Of a DNA stretch of 35,669 bases, positions 8,264 through 14,314 are shown piece after piece (position 1 is the first letter of the stretch; every line of letters starts with the position of its first letter). The stretch spans positions 1-35,669 of the forward strand of contig JABFWJ010000125.1 of the NCBI GenBank assembly GCA_013362295.1, written 5' to 3'. The notes beneath the pieces are model-generated. The model did not search any database and had not been told where the DNA came from. It saw only the letters and a list, made by a program, of their open reading frames with translations. This stretch comes from Thermoleophilia bacterium (GTDB lineage: Bacteria > Actinomycetota > Thermoleophilia > Gaiellales > Gaiellaceae). Position numbers and translations under genes: made by a program.

Positions 8264-8412
8264 ACCGTCTCTCGTGGGACACGACGGCGCCCAGGCGCCC
8301 GAACGGCAAGCGCACGGCGGCCCAGCCGCGGCCCGAGCTCGGCCTCGTCGAGTCAGAGGCGGAGCTGATCCGCGTCGCCTGGGACAAGCCGACCCGCATC
8401 GCGCCGTTCTGA
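8260..8412 (+). CDS. 50-residue protein at the end of the DUF4097 operon
   Basis: The short frame encodes 50 residues: MNRLSWDTTAPRRPNGKRT at the start, an acidic centre (LGLVESEAELIR) and WDKPTRIAPF at the end. It is soluble with two Trp; the N-terminal half is basic and Pro-rich and probably disordered. I do not recognise the family. Support for it being real comes from AGGAGG at 8247-8252, eight bases before the ATG, an ATGA overlap with the upstream gene, and a strong hairpin 25 bases after its stop. It is clearly translated as the third gene of the operon. It could bind the DUF4097 protein or the RHH regulator; that is inference. Confidence 0.75.
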   Translation: MNRLSWDTTAPRRPNGKRTAAQPRPELGLVESEAELIRVAWDKPTRIAPF

Positions 8413-8437
8413 GCACGCTGCCGCAGAACGCAGCAAA

Positions 8438-8463
8438 CGAAGGCCCGCTCCGGCGGGCCTTCG
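8438..8463. terminator. hairpin terminator between convergent genes
   Basis: CGAAGGCCCGC and GCGGGCCTTCG form a perfect 11-bp stem with a TCCG loop. AAA precedes it on the left arm; the right side lacks a clear T-run, so it is not a textbook intrinsic terminator. Its position, between the 50-residue ORF (ends 8412) and the convergent secreted-protein gene (ends 8470), fits a bidirectional terminator. Confidence 0.7.
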
Positions 8464-8469
8464 TCGTGC

Positions 8470-9546
8470 TCAGTCCGTGCCGAAGACGGTGAGCGGGCCG
8501 TCCTTGAACTGCCGGCCGGTGGACCAGGTCGCCGGCAGGACCGTCAGGTGCGTCTCGAGGCTCATCGCGGTGAGCGACGTGCCGCCGCCGCGGCAGCAGC
8601 GGTCGCGGAAGCGGAGCGTGCCGCCGCCGTCGGGTGTGAGGATGGCGATCCAGTAGGTGGCGCCCGGAGTGAGCGCCGTCTTCGGGACGTGGACCGTGTT
8701 CCAGTCGCCGCCTCCCTGAGCGAGCGGCGTCGAGGCCTGCGCGAGCAACTGCCCCGGACCGCCTTCGCCGTCCGCGTAGATGCCGGCGACGAGGGACGTC
8801 GCCGTCGAGCCCGGGTCGACATAGATGTTGATCCGGGAGAGGGCGGACCCGGTCGCGCCGACCTGGAACGCCTCGGCCGAGCCTGCCGGGTTGGAGTCCA
8901 CCTTCGGCTGTACCGTCTCGGCGCCGAACGCGGTCGCTATCGGCGGATAGTCGAGAGACGTGTTCCCCCATCGCCCCCAGGCTCGCAGGTAGTCGTTGAA
9001 CGCCCAGCGAGCGTCGAGCAACAGGTGTCGGTCACCGAGATCGATGTCGTGCTGAATGCTCCACCACCGCGCGAACCCACCTGGGTCCTGCAGGAACCTG
9101 AACGAAGACGCCATGCTCGACGCCGTCTCCGCGAGGCCCTTGACCATGTTCACGATCTCGAGGATCTGGGGGTGCGCCTTCGCGGCGAGCTCTCCCGATG
9201 CGTCGGCCGCTGCCAGGCGATGGAGCGCGACCCTGATCCCCTGCCAGCACCGCCCCGCGCTGAGCCCGTCTGGCCACTGGCCTTCGCTCGCCCAGCAGTC
9301 GGCGTCGATCGACCAGCCGAGGCTTGCGACCGAGCGCGAGAGCCACAAGCGCGCGGAGGGGGTGGTGAGCGACCCGCGGAGCGCGATCAGCTCCGTACGC
9401 GTCGTCCCGAGCTGAGCCTCGGGCGAGCCGGGCGGGTACGCGGACGCGCCGCCGGCCAGCGCCAGCAGGACCGCGGCGATCAGCGCGAGCGCAGCCGCGC
9501 CCCAGATCCTCTTCGACCCCCTCACTGTCTCCTCGTTTCCGTCCAT
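8470..9546 (-). CDS. secreted protein with C-terminal beta-sandwich domain
   Basis: 358 residues. An N-terminal signal peptide is clear: basic start (RGSKRIWG), hydrophobic core about residues 16-30 (AALALIAAVLLALAGG), and a probable cut after ASA near residue 36. Residues about 37-185 are mostly helical and Trp-rich with two Cys (DADCWAS, GRCWQG), with no family recognised. Residues about 215-345 look like a beta-sandwich of the kind found in extracellular anchoring or DUF4082-like domains (INIYVDPGSTATSLVAGIY, TALTPGATYWIAIL), with a CC pair (RDRCCRGGG). It is probably an extracellular binding protein; the ligand is unknown. It stands alone on the minus strand, convergent with the DUF4097 operon. 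Confidence 0.8.
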   Translation of the reverse strand: MDGNEETVRGSKRIWGAAALALIAAVLLALAGGASAYPPGSPEAQLGTTRTELIALRGSLTTPSARLWLSRSVASLGWSIDADCWASEGQWPDGLSAGRCWQGIRVALHRLAAADASGELAAKAHPQILEIVNMVKGLAETASSMASSFRFLQDPGGFARWWSIQHDIDLGDRHLLLDARWAFNDYLRAWGRWGNTSLDYPPIATAFGAETVQPKVDSNPAGSAEAFQVGATGSALSRINIYVDPGSTATSLVAGIYADGEGGPGQLLAQASTPLAQGGGDWNTVHVPKTALTPGATYWIAILTPDGGGTLRFRDRCCRGGGTSLTAMSLETHLTVLPATWSTGRQFKDGPLTVFGTD

Positions 9547-9643
9547 GCCGCAAGGCTGCGGCGGAAGGGAGAAACCTAGTGGCGAGGTGTCCCTCCGCCT
9601 ACTGGACGAACCTCCAGGGTCGGACGGACGGTGGTCGGGTCCC

Positions 9644-9649
9644 TAGGCT
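9644..9649 (+). promoter_or_regulatory. candidate leaderless -10 of the PPOX-family gene
   Basis: TAGGCT lies six bases before the ATG at 9656, with no Shine-Dalgarno sequence between. This spacing would place the transcription start at the ATG. No clear -35 is visible. Confidence 0.4.
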
Positions 9650-9655
9650 GACCCG

Positions 9656-10072
9656 ATGCGGAAGGACCTCGCCCTCGACGATGTCGGCGACCTGCTCGAG
9701 CTGCCTTTGCTCGCGGTGCTCGCGACATATCGCCGCGACGGGACCGTCCTCCTCTCGCCGGTCTGGCACGAATGGCGCGACGGCGGTTTCACCGTCGCGA
9801 CCAACGGCGACGGCGTCAAGGTTCGTCACCTGCGCCGCGATCCGCACGCGAGCCTCGTCGTCTGCGAGCAGTCGCCGCCCTATCGCGGCGTCGAGCTCCG
9901 CGCGGCAGCTCGGCTGGTTGTCGACGGCGCACCGGAGGCGGCCCGCCGGATCGCCGTCCGCTATCTGGGAGACGCCGACGGAACTGCCCAGGCGGCGCGG
10001 CTCGCCGACGACACGCTGATCCGTCTCGAGCCGGGCGCCCTCCGCGTGTGGGACTTCGCCGACGAGTACTGA
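9656..10072 (+). CDS. PPOX-family flavin/F420-dependent protein
   Basis: 138 residues with the pyridoxamine 5'-phosphate oxidase-like split-barrel fold. The early segment LLELPLLAVLATYRRDGTV followed by LSPVWHEWRDGGFTVATNG is the typical first hairpin. KVRHLRRDPHASLVVCEQ is the usual cofactor-phosphate-binding region, and the C-terminal RIAVRYLGD and TLIRLEPGALRVWDF complete the fold. Actinobacterial members of this size often use coenzyme F420 or FMN to reduce small molecules, or bind haem or biliverdin; the sequence alone does not decide between them. It is a single-gene unit, and the end of the next minus-strand ORF lies 12 bases downstream. Confidence 0.85.
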   Translation: MRKDLALDDVGDLLELPLLAVLATYRRDGTVLLSPVWHEWRDGGFTVATNGDGVKVRHLRRDPHASLVVCEQSPPYRGVELRAAARLVVDGAPEAARRIAVRYLGDADGTAQAARLADDTLIRLEPGALRVWDFADEY

Positions 10073-10084
10073 CGGCGTTCTACG

Positions 10085-10258
10085 TCAACGGCCGGAGCCG
10101 CGGCCCGACTGGTAGTTCTCGCCGGCGGCCGAGCGCTGGCTCAGGCGGATCGTCTCCATCTCGTCGCGCAGCCGGTCCGACTCGGCCTGGGCGGCGATCT
10201 CCTCCGGCGTCTTCGGCGTCGGGCGGAACAATTCGAAGAACTTGCGCAAGATGCTCAC
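10085..10258 (-). CDS. 57-residue hypothetical protein
   Basis: A short frame of 57 codons starts at GTG 10258 (MSILRKFFELFRPTPKTPEE) and ends with a Gly/Ser/Arg-rich tail. An amphipathic basic N-terminal helix is followed by a Pro turn and a charged helix (EIAAQAESDRLRDEMETIRL), consistent with a small membrane-surface or nucleic-acid-binding protein. The family is not recognised. AAGGTG lies five bases before the GTG. Codon third positions are G/C as in its neighbours. It sits 21 bases downstream of the tRNA-Lys gene on the same strand and could be read from the same transcript. Confidence 0.55.
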   Translation of the reverse strand: MSILRKFFELFRPTPKTPEEIAAQAESDRLRDEMETIRLSQRSAAGENYQSGRGSGR

Positions 10259-10279
10259 GGCAGCACCTTACTGCGAGGA

Positions 10280-10352
10280 TGGGCCGTGTAGGGATCGAAC
10301 CTACGACCTTGGGATTAAGAGTCCCCTGCTCTACCAGCTGAGCTAACGGCCC
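10280..10352 (-). tRNA. tRNA-Lys (anticodon CUU)
   Basis: A 73-base cloverleaf on the minus strand. The acceptor stem GGGCCGT/ACGGCCC is perfect with discriminator A. The D-arm is AGCTCAGCTGGTAGAGC, the anticodon loop CTCTTAA with anticodon CTT, and the T-arm GTAGGTTCGATCCCTAC. The CCA end is not encoded (ATCC follows). It is divergent from wbpI across 43 bases. Confidence 0.95.
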
Positions 10353-10380
10353 GCTTGTCTTTCCGATTTCAAGCGCCGCG

Positions 10381-10387
10381 TATCGTA
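10381..10387. promoter_or_regulatory. symmetric -10 (TATCGTA) between tRNA-Lys and wbpI
   Basis: TATCGTA reads TATCGT towards wbpI and TACGAT towards tRNA-Lys, so one 7-base element could serve both directions. For wbpI it leaves nine bases to the ATG. For the tRNA it would start about 20 bases upstream of the mature 5' end. No good -35 is visible on either side. Confidence 0.35.
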
Positions 10388-10395
10388 GCGCCCTC

Positions 10396-11406
10396 ATGCG
10401 TGTGCTCTCGGTGGTCGGCAACCGTCCCCAGTTCATCAAGTCGGCACCCTTGTCGGTCGCCCTGCGGGCCGCCGGGATCGACGAGATCGTCCTGCACACG
10501 GGGCAGCACTGGGACCCGGAGATGTCGCAGGTCTTCTTCGACGAGCTCTCGATCCCCGAGCCCGCATACCGGCTCGACCTGCGTACCGCAGACACCGAAG
10601 CGATGACCGCGCCGATCCGCGAGGCCGTCGCGCGCGAGCGTCCCGACTGGGTTCTCGTCTACGGCGACACGAACACGACGGCGGCCGGGGCGCGGGCGGC
10701 CGGCGGCGTGCCGGTGGCCCACGTGGAGGCGGGTCTCCGGAGCTTCGACCTCTCGATGCCCGAAGAGCGGAACCGGATCGAGGTCGACCGGCTGTCCGCG
10801 CTGCTGCTCGTGCCCGACACGCGCTCGGCGGAGCAGCTCACGGCCGAGGGCGTCGAGGGCCGCATCGAGCTCGTCGGCGACGTGATGGCGGATGCAACGC
10901 GGGTCTTCCTACCGATCGCGCAGCGGCTCGAGAACCCCTACGAGGGGCCGTACGTGGCCGTGACGATCCATCGGCAGGCGAACACGGAGCCGGACCGGCT
11001 GCGCAAGATCGCAGCCGCGTTCGCAGAGAGCGGGCGGCGGTTCGTCTTTCCCGTGCACCCTCGCACGCGGCACGTGCTCGACGAGCACGGGATCCCGCTG
11101 CCCCCGAACGTGCAGGCGATCGAGCCGCTCGGCTACCTGGAGATGCTCGCGTTCCTCGCGGCGGCCGAGTGCGTCCTCACCGACTCCGGCGGCCTGCAGA
11201 AAGAGGCGTACTGGCTGCACGTCCCGTGCGTCACGGTGCGCCCCAACACGGAGTGGGTGGCGACGGTGCAGGCGGGCGCGAACACGCTCGTCGAGCCGGG
11301 CGGCCTGGCCCGCGCCCTGGACGAGTCGCGTTTCCCGGCCGGCGCGCCGGAGCTGTACGGGGACGGCCACGCCGCCGAACGCATCGCGGCCGCCCTGTAC
11401 CCTTGA
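10396..11406 (+). CDS. wbpI: non-hydrolysing UDP-GlcNAc-type 2-epimerase (WbpI/WecB family)
   Basis: 336 residues. The opening MRVLSVVGNRPQFIKSAPLS is the family's nucleotide-binding start. HTGQHWDPEMSQVFFDEL, GDTNTTAAG, HVEAGLRSFDLSMPEERNR, TIHRQAN and LTDSGGLQKEAYWL are the conserved blocks of the active site and the UDP and allosteric regions. The enzyme inverts C2 of a UDP-GlcNAc-like sugar. Directly downstream are homologues of WbpA, WbpB and WbpD, so the substrate here is more likely UDP-2,3-diacetamido-glucuronic acid (WbpI role) than UDP-GlcNAc (WecB role). That is inference from context. First gene of a four-gene operon; its stop lies just before the wbpA start. Confidence 0.88.
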   Translation: MRVLSVVGNRPQFIKSAPLSVALRAAGIDEIVLHTGQHWDPEMSQVFFDELSIPEPAYRLDLRTADTEAMTAPIREAVARERPDWVLVYGDTNTTAAGARAAGGVPVAHVEAGLRSFDLSMPEERNRIEVDRLSALLLVPDTRSAEQLTAEGVEGRIELVGDVMADATRVFLPIAQRLENPYEGPYVAVTIHRQANTEPDRLRKIAAAFAESGRRFVFPVHPRTRHVLDEHGIPLPPNVQAIEPLGYLEMLAFLAAAECVLTDSGGLQKEAYWLHVPCVTVRPNTEWVATVQAGANTLVEPGGLARALDESRFPAGAPELYGDGHAAERIAAALYP

Positions 11407-11411
11407 GCGCC

Positions 11412-12680
11412 GTGCCGGAGGAGAGCCTGTACGACGTCGCCGTCATCGGCGCGGGATACGTCGGCGTGCCGCTCGCCGCGACCTTCGGCGAGGCCGGGAG
11501 CCGGGTGCTGCTCATCGACGTGCAACAGCACGTCGTCGATGCGCTGAACCGCGGCGAGAGCCACATTGAGGACGTCAGCTCCGAACGCCTCGCGGCGCTC
11601 ACGGAGAAGGGGCTCGTCGTCGCCACGACCGACTACGAGCAGGCGAAGCGCGCCCACGCGGTGCTGATCGCGCTCCCGACGCCGCTCTCCCGCCAGCGCG
11701 AGCCGGACCTGTCGTACATCGAGCGGGCGGGGCAGAGCCTCGCGCCGGTGCTGCAGCGCGGACAGGTCGTGATCCTCGAGTCGACGACGTGGCCGGGGAC
11801 GACGCGCGAGGTCCTGCAGCCGATCCTCGAGGAGGGCTCGGGCCTCACGGCAGGCGTGGACTTCCACCTCGCGATGTCACCCGAACGTGTCGATCCCGGC
11901 CGCGAGGACTGGACGACGAAGACGACGCCGAAGGTCGTCGGCGGCATCAGCCCCGAGTCGACGAAGGCTGCGGCGGACGTGTACCGCATCGCGATCGACA
12001 CCGTGCACGAGGTCTCGACGCCCGACGCCGCCGAGCTGACGAAACTGCTCGAGAACATCTATCGCGCCGTCAACATCGCGCTCGTCAACGAGCTCGCGCA
12101 GCTGTGCGACCGGATGGAGATCGACGTCTGGGAAGTCGTCGACGCCGCCGCGACGAAGCCGTTCGGCTTCGCGTCGTTCAAGCCGGGCCCGGGCCTCGGC
12201 GGCCACTGCATCCCGATCGATCCCTTCTACCTCACCTGGAAAGCACGCGAGTTCGACTTCTCGACGCGCTTCATCGAGCTCGCCGGCGAAGTCAACAACA
12301 ACATGCCGTACTTCTGCCGATCGTTGATCTCGCAGGCGCTCAACCACGGTGCGAACAAGTCGGTCGCCGGGTCGAAGATCCTGATCCTCGGGGTCGCCTA
12401 CAAGCCGGACATCGGCGACATGCGCGAGTCTCCGGCCGAGAAGCTGATCCACCTGCTGCGCAACGCGGGCGGCGACGTCTCCTATCACGACCCCCACGTG
12501 CCGGAGTTCGACGGAATGCACTCCGTCGCGCTCGAGCCCGACGCGTACGACTGCATCGCGATCGTAACCAACCACTCCGGCATCGACTACCGCGAGGTCG
12601 TGCGCCGCGGGCACGTGATCGTCGACTTCCGCAACGCGACGAAGGGATACGAGGGCGACGGCAAGGTCTGGAAGCTGTGA
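11412..12680 (+). CDS. wbpA: UDP-N-acetylglucosamine 6-dehydrogenase (WbpA-like)
   Basis: 422 residues; oxidises C6 of UDP-GlcNAc to the uronic acid using two NAD+. The Rossmann motif GAGYVGVPLA begins at residue 13. ESTTWPGTTREVLQP and the central helix KLLENIYRAVNIALVNELAQ are family blocks. The catalytic cysteine is about C266 in GPGLGGHCIPIDPFYLTWKA, and GVAYKPDIGDMRESPA marks the C-terminal UDP-binding domain. The CIPIDPFYLTWKAREF segment resembles WbpA more than UDP-glucose or UDP-ManNAc dehydrogenases. The start taken is GTG 11412, five bases past the wbpI stop. TTG at 11403 overlaps that stop and is an alternative, and neither has a strong ribosome site. It overlaps wbpB by four bases (GTGA). 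Confidence 0.88.
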   Translation: MPEESLYDVAVIGAGYVGVPLAATFGEAGSRVLLIDVQQHVVDALNRGESHIEDVSSERLAALTEKGLVVATTDYEQAKRAHAVLIALPTPLSRQREPDLSYIERAGQSLAPVLQRGQVVILESTTWPGTTREVLQPILEEGSGLTAGVDFHLAMSPERVDPGREDWTTKTTPKVVGGISPESTKAAADVYRIAIDTVHEVSTPDAAELTKLLENIYRAVNIALVNELAQLCDRMEIDVWEVVDAAATKPFGFASFKPGPGLGGHCIPIDPFYLTWKAREFDFSTRFIELAGEVNNNMPYFCRSLISQALNHGANKSVAGSKILILGVAYKPDIGDMRESPAEKLIHLLRNAGGDVSYHDPHVPEFDGMHSVALEPDAYDCIAIVTNHSGIDYREVVRRGHVIVDFRNATKGYEGDGKVWKL

Positions 12681-13645
12681 CCAAGGTCGCAGTGGCGGGC
12701 CTGGGCTACTGGGGCCCGAACCTCGTTCGCAACTTCGACGAGCTGACCGAGCTCGCCTGGCTCGTCGATCTCGACCCGCAGCTGCGCGAGCGCTTCGGCG
12801 GGCGCTACCCGGACGCGAGAGTCACCGACGACTTCGACGAGGTGCTCGCCGACGACGACGTCGACGCGGTCGTGGTCGCGACGCCCGTGCCGACGCATTA
12901 CGCGCTCGCGAAGCGCGCGCTCGAGGCGGGGAAGCATGTGATGGTCGAAAAACCGCCGGCGATGCGCCGCTCCGAGATGGACGAGCTCGTGAGCCTCGCC
13001 ACCGAGCACGACCGCGTGCTCATGCCGGGGCACCTGCTGCTCTACCACCCGGGCGTCGTCAAGCTGAAGGAGCTGATCGACGCCGGCGAGCTCGGCGAGG
13101 TGCTGTGCGTCTACGGCAACCGCCAGAACCTCGGGATCGTGCGCACGAACGAGAACGCGCTCTGGTCGCTGGGCGTGCACGACCTCTCCGTGATCCTCTA
13201 CCTGCTCGACGAGGATCCCGAGGTCGCCACGGCGCAGGGTCGCGACTTCCTCACGCCCGGCGTCGAGGACGTCGTCTTCTGCTACCTGCGCTTCCCGAGC
13301 GGCAAGATCGCGCACATGCACTTGTCGTGGCTCGACCCGCACAAGATGCGGCGGATGACGGTCGTCGGGCGCGAGAAGATGGTCGTATTCGACGACATGG
13401 AGCTGGAGCGCAAGGTGACGGTCTACGAGAAGTCGCCGTGGAAGCGCGCAGAGACGTACGGTGAGTGGATGACGCGCTCCGGCGACATCTACATTCCGAA
13501 GATCTCGACCGACGAGCCGCTGCGCCTCGAGTGCAGCTACTTCCTCGAGCTGATCGGCGGCAAGCACGACAAGGCCAAGGTCGCGCGGGACGGGGCACGC
13601 GTCGTGCGCGCGCTCGAGATGCTGACCAACTCGCTGGACGGCTGA
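12677..13645 (+). CDS. wbpB: Gfo/Idh/MocA oxidoreductase (WbpB-like 3-dehydrogenase)
   Basis: 322 residues. The N-terminal NAD-binding motif AVAGLGYWGPNL has its glycines at residues 8, 10 and 13. The catalytic lysine is about K92 in VEKPPAM, followed by the family's MPGHLLLYHPGVVKLKELI and GVHDLSVILYLL. In the diacetamido-uronate pathway WbpB oxidises C3 of UDP-GlcNAcA, making the keto sugar that WbpE transaminates. The position between WbpA-like and WbpD-like genes supports this role. The start GTG 12677 overlaps the wbpA stop (GTGA), a clear coupling junction; the frame is open upstream but those residues belong to a shadow of wbpA. No aminotransferase is encoded nearby. Confidence 0.85.
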   Translation: MTKVAVAGLGYWGPNLVRNFDELTELAWLVDLDPQLRERFGGRYPDARVTDDFDEVLADDDVDAVVVATPVPTHYALAKRALEAGKHVMVEKPPAMRRSEMDELVSLATEHDRVLMPGHLLLYHPGVVKLKELIDAGELGEVLCVYGNRQNLGIVRTNENALWSLGVHDLSVILYLLDEDPEVATAQGRDFLTPGVEDVVFCYLRFPSGKIAHMHLSWLDPHKMRRMTVVGREKMVVFDDMELERKVTVYEKSPWKRAETYGEWMTRSGDIYIPKISTDEPLRLECSYFLELIGGKHDKAKVARDGARVVRALEMLTNSLDG

Positions 13646-13653
13646 GCCCCGGA

Positions 13654-14304
13654 ATGGCCGACGTTCATCCGTCCGCGATCGTGTACGAGGGCACGGTGCT
13701 CGGCGAAGGCGTCCGCGTCCTCGAGCACGCCGTCGTCGGCAAGCAGCCGTCGCTCGGCGCAAAGTCGACGGCGCGGCGCGAGCCGCTGCCGCCGGCGAAG
13801 ATCGGCGACGGGACCGTGATCTCGACCGGCGCGATCGTCTTCGCGGGCTCGACGATCGGCGCCAACTGCATCGTCGGCGACCAGTCGTGCATACGCGAGC
13901 GGGTCGAGCTGGCCGACGATTGCGTCCTCGGGCGCGGCTCGCTGATCGAGAACGACACGACCGTCGGCACCGGCACGCGCATCCAGGCCGAGGCCTACAT
14001 CACCGCCTACTCAACGCTCGAGGAAGACGTCTTCATTGCGCCGTGCGTCGTCACGACGAACGACAACTTCATGGGCCGGACGGAGAGGCGCAAGGAGCTG
14101 ATGAAGGGGCCGACGATCCGCCGCAGCGCCCGCGTGGGCGGCGGCGCGATCCTCTGTCCGGGCATCGAGGTCGGCGAAGAGGCCTTCGTCGGCGCAGGCG
14201 CCGTCGTCACGAAGGACGTGCCCCCGCGCACGCTCGTCGTCGGCAGCCCGGCGCGCGTGCTGCGCGACGTCGCCGACAACGAGCTGCGCGAGAACGGCGG
14301 CTAG
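13654..14304 (+). CDS. wbpD: left-handed beta-helix N-acetyltransferase (WbpD-like)
   Basis: 216 residues made largely of hexapeptide repeats (IGDGTVISTGAIVFAGSTIG, VGGGAILCPGIEVGEEAFVG). A loop VTTNDNFMGRTERRKELMKG interrupts the helix before the last coils, as in sugar acetyltransferases of the WbpD/WlbB type. The end VVTKDVPPRTLVVGSPARVL is the usual acetyl-CoA-site region. In the pathway it acetylates the 3-amino group of UDP-GlcNAc3NA. The first 50 residues, with KQPSLGAKSTARREPLPPAK, are longer than in the 190-residue family members. The ATG at 13654 follows the wbpB stop by eight bases with only CCCCGG upstream, so coupling probably drives its translation. It ends ten bases from a convergent gene; ACGGCGG/CCGCCGT (14294-14300, 14328-14334) could form a long-loop stem across the junction. 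Confidence 0.85.
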   Translation: MADVHPSAIVYEGTVLGEGVRVLEHAVVGKQPSLGAKSTARREPLPPAKIGDGTVISTGAIVFAGSTIGANCIVGDQSCIRERVELADDCVLGRGSLIENDTTVGTGTRIQAEAYITAYSTLEEDVFIAPCVVTTNDNFMGRTERRKELMKGPTIRRSARVGGGAILCPGIEVGEEAFVGAGAVVTKDVPPRTLVVGSPARVLRDVADNELRENGG

Positions 14305-14314
14305 CCTCTATCCC

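Noticed and set aside
11789-12676. Long in-frame N-terminal extensions of wbpB (from 11789), wbpA (from 11169) and wbpD (from 13465).
   Set aside because: The extensions lie inside the upstream genes in other frames, have no family similarity, and the family motifs begin right after the chosen starts.
10280-14304. Genomic island integrated at tRNA-Lys carrying the sugar cluster.
   Set aside because: The sugar genes lie on the 5' side of the tRNA. There is no integrase, no repeated tRNA 3' end and no visible base-composition shift.
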